From: an uncultured Ruminococcus sp. | GTDB lineage: Bacteria > Bacillota > Clostridia > Oscillospirales > Acutalibacteraceae | NCBI GenBank assembly: GCA_958403905.1 | Contig: CATXZD010000013.1 | Location: 22,875 to 86,874 of the forward strand | DNA: 64,000 bases | Direction: 5' to 3' | Shown here: positions 8,477-16,340 of the stretch, in pieces | How the letters are laid out: the number at the start of each line of letters is the position of its first letter | Numbering within the stretch: the first letter of the stretch is position 1 | The notes under the pieces: model-generated | The model's database searches: none | What the model was told of the DNA's origin: nothing | What the model saw: the letters and a program-made list of their open reading frames with translations, nothing else | Made by a program: the position numbers and the translations under genes

Positions 8477-9802
8477 CTATTTGAATGTTCCGTTTGCAGG
8501 ATTGTCAAGCACTTCTCCGTTTTCTGAAAAACGTGAACCGTGGCAAGGACAATCCCACGAATTTTCGGCTCTGTTCCATTTCAGTGCACATCCGAGATGA
8601 GGACATCGGTGCTCACTAACGGTGAGCAGATTTTTGGTCGCTTCAAAGCCGTTTAGAAAAAGCTGCGGCTTTAAAATATTGCGTGACGGATTGAACACCT
8701 CGGAAAAGTCATTTGGCTTTCCAAGCACAAGGTCTTTTAAAATCATCGCTGAAACCATCGCCGATGTCAGTCCCCACTTGTTAAATCCGCTTGCAACGTA
8801 AAAATTCGGAGTACGCTTTGAGTATTGCCCGATATACGGTACTCCGTCAAGACTTATACAATCCTGCGCTGCCCAGAAACATTCTTCACGTGCTTTGGGA
8901 TAAACAGTTTTAGCAAAGGCTCGAAGTTCGCACCAGTTGCCGCCCTGCTTGCCTGTTCGGTGGCCTCCGCCGCCAAGCAAAAGCAGCTTTCCGTAATTTC
9001 TGAAAGACATTCCTTTTCTGTTTTCATCAACGTACATTCCGTCAATATTCTGAGCATTTTTAAGTGCAACAGCATAGGAACGGTGCTGATAAAGCTTGAG
9101 AAAATAATTGCCGTGCTTATTGATAAACGGAAAATGCGTTGCCGCAATAACCTTATCTGCATATATTTTTCCGTTTTGTGTAACCGCAGTTGTTCCAATC
9201 ATCTCGTTAACAAAAGTATTTTCAAAAATATTTAGACCTTCGGATATCGCCGCAATAAATTTAATCGGATTAAACTGCGCCTGATTAGGAAACTTCACTG
9301 CACCGACGGTCTTTTTAGGAATAATAATATTCTCGCAAAACTCGGCTTTGCTTCTGATTTTTTCCAAAGCTTTCATTTCTTTTTCAAGAATTCTTCGGTT
9401 GTAAACCGAGTAAACATAATTGTCCTTTCGCTCAAAATCACAATCAAAATTTTTGCAAATTTCGCAATACTTTTCTAACGCAAGCTCGTTTGCTCTCAGA
9501 TATTTCTGTGATAAATAAGCGCCCCTGTCTGCAAGAATTTTATGATACACAAGACCGTGCTGAGCTGTTATTTTTGCAGTAGTTTTGCAGGTTATACCCG
9601 AACATATCCTGCTCTTTTCAACAAGTGCATACTTCACGCCGTTTTGGTGCAAAAAATATGCCGTGAGTACTCCCGTGATGCCTCCGCCTATAATTAAAAC
9701 ATCTGTGTGAATATCACCGTCAAGCTTAGGAAACTGCGGAATACTTACTGTCTGCTCCCATACTGACATTTTGTTAACTTCACTTTTAATCTTATCTGTC
9801 AT
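8477..9802 (-). CDS. FAD-dependent oxidoreductase with C-terminal Rieske domain
   Basis: 441 residues. The N-terminus carries a dinucleotide-binding motif (DVLIIGGGITGVLTAYFL, about residues 35-52) of the DadA / glycine oxidase fold. The C-terminal 55 residues hold a Rieske [2Fe-2S] site with the pairs CPHLGC and CPCHGS. This fusion is a known family in anaerobic Firmicutes. The physiological substrate is not known and cannot be read. The start is uncertain: ATG at 9802, an upstream TTG at 9808, or ATG at 9769. It begins a few bases after the stop of the small basic protein at 9812, so the two may be co-transcribed. Confidence 0.88.
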   Translation of the reverse strand: MTDKIKSEVNKMSVWEQTVSIPQFPKLDGDIHTDVLIIGGGITGVLTAYFLHQNGVKYALVEKSRICSGITCKTTAKITAQHGLVYHKILADRGAYLSQKYLRANELALEKYCEICKNFDCDFERKDNYVYSVYNRRILEKEMKALEKIRSKAEFCENIIIPKKTVGAVKFPNQAQFNPIKFIAAISEGLNIFENTFVNEMIGTTAVTQNGKIYADKVIAATHFPFINKHGNYFLKLYQHRSYAVALKNAQNIDGMYVDENRKGMSFRNYGKLLLLGGGGHRTGKQGGNWCELRAFAKTVYPKAREECFWAAQDCISLDGVPYIGQYSKRTPNFYVASGFNKWGLTSAMVSAMILKDLVLGKPNDFSEVFNPSRNILKPQLFLNGFEATKNLLTVSEHRCPHLGCALKWNRAENSWDCPCHGSRFSENGEVLDNPANGTFK

Positions 9803-9811
9803 ATTCAAAAA

Positions 9812-10087
9812 TCACAGTTCTTCAAGGTCAGCAGCCGTAACGTCGTTTTCAAGGTTATCCCTTGCAAGGTCATTGTCAATTGTTGAATAAACAGGCGAAA
9901 TCGGCTTTTCCTGCGCAAACGGAGTTGTATGATAAACCTTTAGCGACGGAGCTTTTGTACCCGCAATAATCGGATTTGCCTTTTCCTTGCCGTGCTTAGC
10001 CTTTCCCTGAATTTCAGGAACTGCCGCCGCTTCATTTCTTGGCTGGGTATGGGTTCTTTCCATACGTTTCATTCCCTGTTTTGCCAT
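9812..10087 (-). CDS. Small conserved hypothetical protein, MAKQGMKR type
   Basis: 91 residues, very hydrophilic and probably disordered, beginning MAKQGMKRMERTHTQPRN and containing 'VPEIQGKAKHGKEKANPI'. It has no membrane segment or known domain. I believe similar short proteins occur in other Clostridia but cannot name a function. The ATG at 10087 was chosen because GAGGTG lies 6 bases upstream; the upstream part of the open frame has no such site. Its stop lies immediately before the FAD/Rieske gene. Confidence 0.7.
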   Translation of the reverse strand: MAKQGMKRMERTHTQPRNEAAAVPEIQGKAKHGKEKANPIIAGTKAPSLKVYHTTPFAQEKPISPVYSTIDNDLARDNLENDVTAADLEEL

Positions 10088-10164
10088 TTTCATCACCTCA
10101 ACTTTATCTTGTGCTAAGATGAATATTTTATACCGAAAAGCAATAAATTTCACCTAAAAATTAA

Positions 10165-10200
10165 AGGTTTCGGGAAAAATATCGATTCTTCCCGAAACCT
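10165..10200 (-). terminator. Terminator of the beta-helix gene
   Basis: A perfect 12-bp stem, AGGTTTCGGGAA (10165-10176) with TTCCCGAAACCT (10189-10200), has a 12-base loop. On the minus strand it is followed by TTAATTTTTAGG. It lies 32 bases past the stop of the gene at 10232. Confidence 0.85.
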
Positions 10201-10231
10201 CTTGTATTTTAATATAATTATTAAATTGTAA

Positions 10232-10903
10232 TCAGATTTTGTCTGCAACCTCTCCAAGACGTTTATAAATGCTGTTTTCAGGAACATAGCCCCTTACAAA
10301 CGACAATGGATAAATATTTGTATTTCTGCCGACTACCGTGCCGGGGTTCAAAACACTGTTACATCCAACTTCAACGTGGTCGCCGAGCATTGCGCCGAAT
10401 TTTTTAACACCAGTTTCTACCTTTTCTTCACCGCAAAGCACAGTTACAAGGGTCTTGTCGCTTTTTAGGTTTGATGTAATAGTGCCTGCTCCTGTGTGCG
10501 ACTTATAACCGAGTACACTGTCGCCTATATAGTTATAGTGCGGCACCTGTACTCCGTCAAACAGAATTGAATTTTTAAGCTCCGTTGAGTTACCCACAAC
10601 TGCGCCCTTTCCGACAATTGCGCTTCCTCTTATAAAAGCGCAGTGGCGCACTTCAGCGTCCTCGCAGATGATAAGCGGACCGCCGAGATATGCCGACGGA
10701 TAAATAGTTGCGCTCTTTGCAATCCAGATATTCTCTCCCCTTTGCTCATATATTTCGGGGTCAAGAGTCTTTCCGATTTCAATAATAAAATCCTTAATTT
10801 TCGGCAGAGCGTCCCAAGGATACTCCACACTTTCAAACAAAGGCTTTGCTATAGTTTTGCTGTAATCAAAAAGATTCTTAGCAAGTAGATTTTCATTACA
10901 CAT
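10232..10903 (-). CDS. Left-handed beta-helix acyltransferase-like protein (GlmU C-terminal type)
   Basis: 223 residues. A short helical N-terminus (about 1-55) is followed by imperfect hexapeptide repeats ([LIV]-G-x4), such as 'AYLGGPLIICEDAEVRHCAFIRG', 'IGDSVLGYKSHTGAGTI' and 'VEVGCNSVLNPGTVVG'. This is the left-handed parallel beta-helix of sugar-phosphate nucleotidylyl/acyltransferases. There is no N-terminal nucleotidyltransferase domain, so it is not a complete GlmU; acetyl-CoA-dependent sugar acylation is plausible. The ATG at 10903 follows AGGAGAAG. Confidence 0.8.
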   Translation of the reverse strand: MCNENLLAKNLFDYSKTIAKPLFESVEYPWDALPKIKDFIIEIGKTLDPEIYEQRGENIWIAKSATIYPSAYLGGPLIICEDAEVRHCAFIRGSAIVGKGAVVGNSTELKNSILFDGVQVPHYNYIGDSVLGYKSHTGAGTITSNLKSDKTLVTVLCGEEKVETGVKKFGAMLGDHVEVGCNSVLNPGTVVGRNTNIYPLSFVRGYVPENSIYKRLGEVADKI

Positions 10904-10945
10904 TTAATATACTTCTCCTATAAACATAATATTTCAATTTAAGTT

Positions 10946-11170
10946 TTAAACCTCGACAAAAAACAGCCAATATCCGCTTGCGTCCTTGCCTGCAACAAAC
11001 TCCACACCGCAGCTTTCGTATTTTGAAAACACATATATTTTGCCGTTTTGGGGATTTGTAACAGAAGCACAGCCGCCGGTGTGCTTCCACCTTTCAGAAA
11101 ACACATTAAAACCTTTAATCAAAAAACTGTCTTTTGAAGTTTTGCCGACATATCTGTAGTTACTTGCCAT
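10946..11170 (-). CDS. Small hypothetical protein overlapping the PAP2 gene
   Basis: 74 residues, probably cytoplasmic, with a compact beta-rich pattern (YRYVGKTSKDSFLIKGFNVF ... YWLFFVEV). I do not recognise a family. The ATG at 11170 overlaps the last 11 bases of the PAP2 gene in another frame, which suggests translational coupling. An AAGAAGG stretch lies a little upstream. A TTG at 11179 is an alternative start. Its lipid or envelope role, if any, is only inferred from the overlap. Confidence 0.6.
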   Translation of the reverse strand: MASNYRYVGKTSKDSFLIKGFNVFSERWKHTGGCASVTNPQNGKIYVFSKYESCGVEFVAGKDASGYWLFFVEV

Positions 11171-11750
11171 TATCATCAACCTTCTTATATTTTAAATCAC
11201 CCGACAGCTTTTTATCAAATCCTGTTTTTTTGAAAATCAGTACGGTTAATACTGCACAAGTCACACCAAGCAAAATTCCGCAAAGCACGTCGGACGGGAA
11301 GTGAACATAATTATAAAGCCTTGAAAATGCAATTAACACGGCAACTGCTATTGCCGGAATTCCGAATCTTTTGTCACGAAGCAACATCACCGTTGCCGCT
11401 GCAAATGACGAGCAGCTGTGCCCCGACGGAAAGCTGTAGCTGTCAGGCGCCTTTATGAACGGCGTAACCGACAGATTTACCACAAACGGCCTTTCACGTG
11501 CAATAAGATTTTTCAGCCCGATTTCACCAATTAAAAATCCGACAAGTACTGCACACAGCACCATAACGCCCGTTGCTCTTGTTTTACGAAAGCACATCAT
11601 AATTACCGACGCAATTATCCATATGCCTCCTGCTTCGCCAATATAGCTGAAAAATGCCATTACATAATCAAGGAACACGCATTTAAAAGTATTCTGAATA
11701 AAATCAAGAACATAAAAATCTATTGTTTGAATTATCTCAAAAAAATTCAA
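11160..11750 (-). CDS. PAP2-family phosphatase
   Basis: 196 residues with five to six membrane helices. All three PAP2 motifs are present: K80...R87-P (KNLIARERP), PSGH at 108-111, and SR144...H150...D154. These form the catalytic histidines and phosphate cradle, so the enzyme should be active. Substrates of such proteins are usually undecaprenyl pyrophosphate or phosphatidic acid. The active site would face the outer membrane surface. Translation starts at TTG 11750 with AGGAGG 8 bases upstream. Confidence 0.9.
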   Translation of the reverse strand: MNFFEIIQTIDFYVLDFIQNTFKCVFLDYVMAFFSYIGEAGGIWIIASVIMMCFRKTRATGVMVLCAVLVGFLIGEIGLKNLIARERPFVVNLSVTPFIKAPDSYSFPSGHSCSSFAAATVMLLRDKRFGIPAIAVAVLIAFSRLYNYVHFPSDVLCGILLGVTCAVLTVLIFKKTGFDKKLSGDLKYKKVDDNGK

Positions 11751-11825
11751 TAAGAATACCTCCTGTTAATTATAACAGATATTTTAAACATTATCAACAC
11801 AATTATTAACATTGTTTTGCATTTT

Positions 11826-13079
11826 TTATTGATTAATTTCAAAATATTTCAACTTAGAATAAAGCATTTCGTCAACAACCGCCTCTACTTCCAATCCCTC
11901 GGAAACATATTCCTCGCAAATAAGCGTACCCTTAGTGCGGATTTCATTTGCAAGCCCTGCATTTGTAAACGGAATAAGCAGTTTTACACGCTTCATTCTT
12001 ACGGGAAGATTGTCTTCAATTGCCTGTAAGAGTTTGTCTACTCCCGTGCCGTTTTTTGCACTTATACGAATATACGAACAAAAATCCTGCGCCAAAACAT
12101 CGTCCTCAACCAAATCGCACTTATTCAAAACAGTGATAATCGGTCTGTCGCCGCAACCGAGAGATTCAAGCAAATCGGTTGTAACATTCATATGAGTTCT
12201 CGCTTCTTCACTTGAAGCGTCACAAACATTTAAAATTATATCAGACTGAGCCGCCTCTTCAAGAGTTGAACGGAAAGCCTCAACAAGATGATGCGGCAGT
12301 CTGCGAACAAGACCTACCGTATCAATAAGCATCACCGTAACGCCGCTCGGCAGTTTAAGCGCACGCGAAGTCGGGTCAAGCGTTGCAAAAAGTTTGTCCT
12401 GTGCAAGCACGCCTGCATCGGTCAAATAATTCATCAGCGTTGACTTTCCTGCGTTTGTGTAACCGACTATTGCAACAGTTATTACGCCGTCCTTTTCGCG
12501 CCTTTTTCTAAGCATACCGCGATGCTTTTCAAGGTCAGACAGTTCTTCTTTGAGTGTTTCCATTCTGCGCCTTATGTGACGTCTGTCGGTTTCAAGCTTG
12601 GTTTCACCCGGACCTCTTGTGCCTATACCTCCGCCGAGCCTTGACATTGCAATTCCTTTACCCGTAAGACGAGGAAGCATATATTTTAACTGTGCAAGCT
12701 CAACCTGAAGTTTACCTTCCTTTGAACGTGCTCTTTGAGCAAAAATATCGAGAATCAGCGTTGTTCGGTCAATTACTCTCACATCAGTTACAGACTCCAT
12801 ATTTTTTATCTGTGTGGGCGAAAGCTCACTGTCAACTACAATTAAATCTATCTCCTGAGCGTTGCAGATTTCGGTAATTTCGTCAAGCTTGCCTGTGCCG
12901 ACGTATGTTGCGGTTTCAACCTTGTTAAGATTCTGCGTAACCGAAAAAACAGGGTCAGCTCCTGCGCTTTTCACAAGTTCAAACAGCTCCTCAAGTGAAG
13001 CCTGAGCGTCATATTCTCCCGTATCAACGCTTACAAGCAGTGCTTGGGTTATTTTTTCTTCGTTGCTTTTAAGTTCCAT
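11826..13079 (-). CDS. hflX: GTPase HflX
   Basis: 417 residues, full length. The N-terminal HflX domain contains 'GTGKLDEI' and 'DSELSPTQIKN'. The glycine-rich linker 'RLGGGIGTRGPGETKLE' is near residue 180. The G domain has Walker A GYTNAGKST, DTVGLVR (G3) and NKCD (G4). HflX binds the large ribosomal subunit and splits stalled ribosomes in stress. The ATG at 13079 follows AAAGGAAA. It is divergent from nadB with a 157-base intergenic region. Confidence 0.96.
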   Translation of the reverse strand: MELKSNEEKITQALLVSVDTGEYDAQASLEELFELVKSAGADPVFSVTQNLNKVETATYVGTGKLDEITEICNAQEIDLIVVDSELSPTQIKNMESVTDVRVIDRTTLILDIFAQRARSKEGKLQVELAQLKYMLPRLTGKGIAMSRLGGGIGTRGPGETKLETDRRHIRRRMETLKEELSDLEKHRGMLRKRREKDGVITVAIVGYTNAGKSTLMNYLTDAGVLAQDKLFATLDPTSRALKLPSGVTVMLIDTVGLVRRLPHHLVEAFRSTLEEAAQSDIILNVCDASSEEARTHMNVTTDLLESLGCGDRPIITVLNKCDLVEDDVLAQDFCSYIRISAKNGTGVDKLLQAIEDNLPVRMKRVKLLIPFTNAGLANEIRTKGTLICEEYVSEGLEVEAVVDEMLYSKLKYFEINQ

Positions 13080-13141
13080 AATATTTCCTTTGTTACAATT
13101 ATTAGAATGATTACATTTAACAGTCCGAATTAAATAATTAC

Positions 13142-13170
13142 TTTACTATTTTTCCAATTAGTAGTATAAT
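13142..13170 (+). promoter_or_regulatory. Predicted promoter of nadBC
   Basis: TTTACT (13142-13147), a 17-base spacer and a perfect TATAAT (13165-13170), 67 bases before the nadB start. The -35 matches consensus only partly. Confidence 0.5.
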
Positions 13171-13236
13171 ATATCAGTATTCATTTGTAAATGACAGACT
13201 TTACAATTTATCAAATATTTTTCCGAGGTCTTATAT

Positions 13237-14706
13237 ATGGATAAAAAATATGACGTCATTATTGTCGGCACAGGTGCCGCCGGTTTGTATGCTGCGCTGA
13301 ATTTTCCGAAGGATATTAGCGTTCTGCTTGTTTCAAAACGTGAATTGCCGCTTTCAAACAGCTCGCTTGCACAAGGCGGCGTTGCCTGCGTACTTGACAC
13401 CGTTCACGACAACTATAAACTTCATATAAACGATACGCTGATTGCAGGTAAGTATAAAAACAACCTTTCTGCAGTTGAAAAGCTTGTTTCGGAAGGTCCA
13501 TTAGATGTAATGAAAATCAAGGAACTGGGTGTTGATTTTGACTTAAACCCCGACGGTACTATGTGCAAAACGCTTGAGGCAGGCCACAGCCGCCACAGAA
13601 TTGTTCATCACAAGGACTCAACAGGCAAGGCGATTGTTGACAGACTCATTGAAGTTGTCAGCACTCTGCCTAACGTTACTATTTGCGATAACGCGCTTGT
13701 ATATTCAATTGATAAGGCTTTAAACGGCTTTTACATAAGTATTTTAAAAGACGGCAAAAGCTGTCATTACGGCTGTAATTACTGCTTGCTTGCAACGGGC
13801 GGAATAGGCAGAGTTTATAAGTATACGACAAACTCCGCAATTGCAACCGGTGACGGAATTGCGTTTGCGTATATGCTCGGCGCAAAAATAAACCATCTCT
13901 CACGTGTGCAATTTCACCCAACGGCATTTGCCGCTGATAAAGACAGAGAACGTTTTCTGATAAGCGAAGCTGTACGAGGTGAGGGCGCTGTTCTTTTAAA
14001 CTGCAACGGCGAACGCTTTGCTTTTGACTACGACAGCAGGGGTGAGCTTGCACCGAGAGATGTTGTATCAAACGCAATAATAAGAGAATCAATTAAAACT
14101 AAAAGCGAGAATTTTTATCTTGATATAACTCACAAGCCTGCTAATTTCCTTAAAGAAAGATTTCCGATGATTTCTCAGAGATGTCTTGAAGAGGGCGTTG
14201 ACATTACAAAAGACAGAATCCCCGTCTTTCCGTGCCAGCACTACCTTATGGGCGGAATCAATGTTGACCTTGACGCAAAAACATCGATTGACGGTCTGTA
14301 TGCCGCAGGTGAATGTTCTCACACAGGCGTTCACGGCGCAAACCGCCTTGCAAGCAATTCACTTCTTGAAGCGCTTGTATTTTCACGCTCGGCGGCACAG
14401 GACATTACCCAAAGGATTAAAAAATACGGCAGAAAACCGCTTGGCAGGGAGTCTGCTTATAAATCCACCGACGGCACACCTATGCCGCACGGATATCGCT
14501 CGCAGATAAGAGAGATTTTGCAGGACACTTACTTTGTAATTCCGAAGCCTGAAAAGTATGACGAAAGTTATGAAAAGGTTGAAAAAATTGTCGACGCACT
14601 TTTCAGCGAGGATTACGAAATTACATCTGACCTTGTTGAAGCCAGAAGCATTGCAATTGTTGCAAGCATAATTCTTGAAGAAGTACGGGAGGGCATTAAC
14701 CTATGA
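13237..14706 (+). CDS. nadB: L-aspartate oxidase NadB
   Basis: 489 residues. It has the FAD motif IVGTGAAGLYAAL near the N-terminus, the flavoprotein segment 'LAQGGVACVL', 'RVQFHPTAF' with 'SEAVRGEGAVL', and the C-terminal 'GLYAAGECSHTGVHGANRLASNSLLE'-type FAD-binding region. It oxidises L-aspartate to iminoaspartate in de novo NAD synthesis; in anaerobes the oxidant is often fumarate. The ATG at 13237 has a GAGGT site. It overlaps nadC by 4 bases (ATGA). No nadA is visible in the window, so quinolinate synthase must be elsewhere. Confidence 0.95.
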   Translation: MDKKYDVIIVGTGAAGLYAALNFPKDISVLLVSKRELPLSNSSLAQGGVACVLDTVHDNYKLHINDTLIAGKYKNNLSAVEKLVSEGPLDVMKIKELGVDFDLNPDGTMCKTLEAGHSRHRIVHHKDSTGKAIVDRLIEVVSTLPNVTICDNALVYSIDKALNGFYISILKDGKSCHYGCNYCLLATGGIGRVYKYTTNSAIATGDGIAFAYMLGAKINHLSRVQFHPTAFAADKDRERFLISEAVRGEGAVLLNCNGERFAFDYDSRGELAPRDVVSNAIIRESIKTKSENFYLDITHKPANFLKERFPMISQRCLEEGVDITKDRIPVFPCQHYLMGGINVDLDAKTSIDGLYAAGECSHTGVHGANRLASNSLLEALVFSRSAAQDITQRIKKYGRKPLGRESAYKSTDGTPMPHGYRSQIREILQDTYFVIPKPEKYDESYEKVEKIVDALFSEDYEITSDLVEARSIAIVASIILEEVREGINL

Positions 14707-15548
14707 TTTTAAACAGCATTTATGTTGACAATCTTATTAAAACAGCTTTGCTTGAGGACATTAACTACCTCGACACCACAACCGATTATCTGATTGACGA
14801 AGAGCAGGAAAACACCGCTAAATTTCTTGCAAAAAGCGACGGCGTACTCTGCGGACTTGAGGTTGCATTAAGAGTATTTGAAATTTTACAGCCTAACGGA
14901 TTTGAATCAAAGGTTTTCAAAAAAGACGGCGACAAGCTTGAAAAAGGAGACATTATTGCAGAAATTCACGGAAAGACAAGAACAATTTTAAAAGGTGAAC
15001 GCACTGCCCTTAACCTTATTCAGCATATGAGCGGAGTTGCAACGGCAACAAACAAAGCCGTAGAACTTGTAAAGGGCACTAACGCTTCAATTGCAGATAC
15101 TAGGAAAACTCTTCCGGGAATGCGTCCTCTGCAAAAATATGCCGTAACTGTCGGCGGCGGCAGAAACCACCGCTACAATCTCTCCGACGCCGCAATGCTT
15201 AAGGACAACCACGTTGACGCAGGCGGCGGAATTGCAAACGCTGTTGCAAAGCTCAAGACCAAGCTCGGTCATATGACAAAGGTTGAACTTGAAGTAAGAA
15301 ACCTTGACGAGTTACAGCAGGCTCTTGACGCAAATGTTGACGTAATCATGCTCGACAATATGAGCACAGAAATGATGAAAAAGGCTGTTGAAATTACCGA
15401 CGGCAGAGCATTGCTGGAGGCAAGCGGAGGAATTACCGACGAAAGACTGCGTGAAATTGCCGAAACAGGCGTTGATATTATTTCAATGGGCGCACTCACC
15501 CACTCGGTAACAGCGTTTGACATTTCATTAAAAATTGCTAAGGATTAA
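14703..15548 (+). CDS. nadC: Nicotinate-nucleotide diphosphorylase NadC
   Basis: 281 residues, full length. Typical motifs are 'GERTALNLIQHMSGVAT', the substrate-binding 'DTRKTLPGMRPLQKYAV' and 'GGGRNHRYNLSDAAMLKDNH'. It converts quinolinate and PRPP to nicotinate mononucleotide. Translation is coupled to nadB by a 4-base overlap, with GGGAGGG upstream inside nadB. Confidence 0.96.
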   Translation: MILNSIYVDNLIKTALLEDINYLDTTTDYLIDEEQENTAKFLAKSDGVLCGLEVALRVFEILQPNGFESKVFKKDGDKLEKGDIIAEIHGKTRTILKGERTALNLIQHMSGVATATNKAVELVKGTNASIADTRKTLPGMRPLQKYAVTVGGGRNHRYNLSDAAMLKDNHVDAGGGIANAVAKLKTKLGHMTKVELEVRNLDELQQALDANVDVIMLDNMSTEMMKKAVEITDGRALLEASGGITDERLREIAETGVDIISMGALTHSVTAFDISLKIAKD

Positions 15549-15615
15549 TTAAATTACGAGAGCAACTTAAACTGTTTTACGTATTTTACTTTATTAAAAT
15601 AAGGTGGTATTTGTT

Positions 15616-16182
15616 TTGAACAAAAAAGTTATGATGTTGTGTGAAAGTGCTGTTATGATTGCGCTTGCAACTGTTTTGAGTATGCTTAAAATTGAATGGC
15701 CGTTCGGCGGAAGTATTACTGTCTGCTCAATGCTCCCGATTCTTATTATTGGCTATCGCTACAAGCCTTTGTGGGGATGTTTTACTGGCGTTGTTTACGG
15801 ACTTATTCAGCTTTTGCTCGGTATGTCAAACTTTACTTATGCAACATCGGGAATTGCAGTTGTTACGATTGCACTTTTTGACTACCTGATAGCTTACGGC
15901 GTTGCGGGACTGGGCGGAATTTTCAGAGGAGTTAAAAATCAAGCAGTCGGCTTGGGACTCGGAGCAATTCTTACCGGCGTTTTGCGTTTTGTTTGTCATT
16001 TTATAAGTGGAGTTACTGTATGGGCAGGTTTTGCCGAGGATATGCCTGCATGGCTTTATTCTCTAACCTACAACGGCGCATATATGTTGCCCGAAACGAT
16101 TATTCTTATTGTCGGAGCTGTTTTAATTGGTCTGATTATTGATTTCAGAAGTCCTAAGCTTAAAGGTATAAAACGAAAATAA
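15616..16182 (+). CDS. thiT: Thiamine ECF transporter S component ThiT
   Basis: 188 residues with six membrane helices. The C-terminal 'HFISGVTVWAG...YSLTYNGAYMLPE' segment is the thiamine-binding signature of ThiT (YuaJ). It would work with shared ECF energizing subunits, which are not in the window. The TTG at 15616 was chosen because AAGGTGG lies 8 bases upstream; an in-frame GTG at 15604 overlaps that site. Only 67 bases separate it from nadC, with no visible TPP riboswitch, so it may be expressed with nadBC. Confidence 0.9.
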   Translation: MNKKVMMLCESAVMIALATVLSMLKIEWPFGGSITVCSMLPILIIGYRYKPLWGCFTGVVYGLIQLLLGMSNFTYATSGIAVVTIALFDYLIAYGVAGLGGIFRGVKNQAVGLGLGAILTGVLRFVCHFISGVTVWAGFAEDMPAWLYSLTYNGAYMLPETIILIVGAVLIGLIIDFRSPKLKGIKRK

Positions 16183-16340
16183 TCATTCAATACATTTTAC
16201 GACTAATTCCAATTTAATTTGGATATAATGACAAATACAGACAATAATATAGCAAATAATTTGTTGAACTGTTGGTTTATATGTGGTATCATTTTTTTGA
16301 TATCCGCCATTTTGGCTGCAATATTGGGGAGGAATATTGA

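Noticed and set aside
15549..15615. Possible TPP riboswitch before thiT
   Set aside because: The gap is only about 67 bases and none of the conserved thi-box elements is seen.
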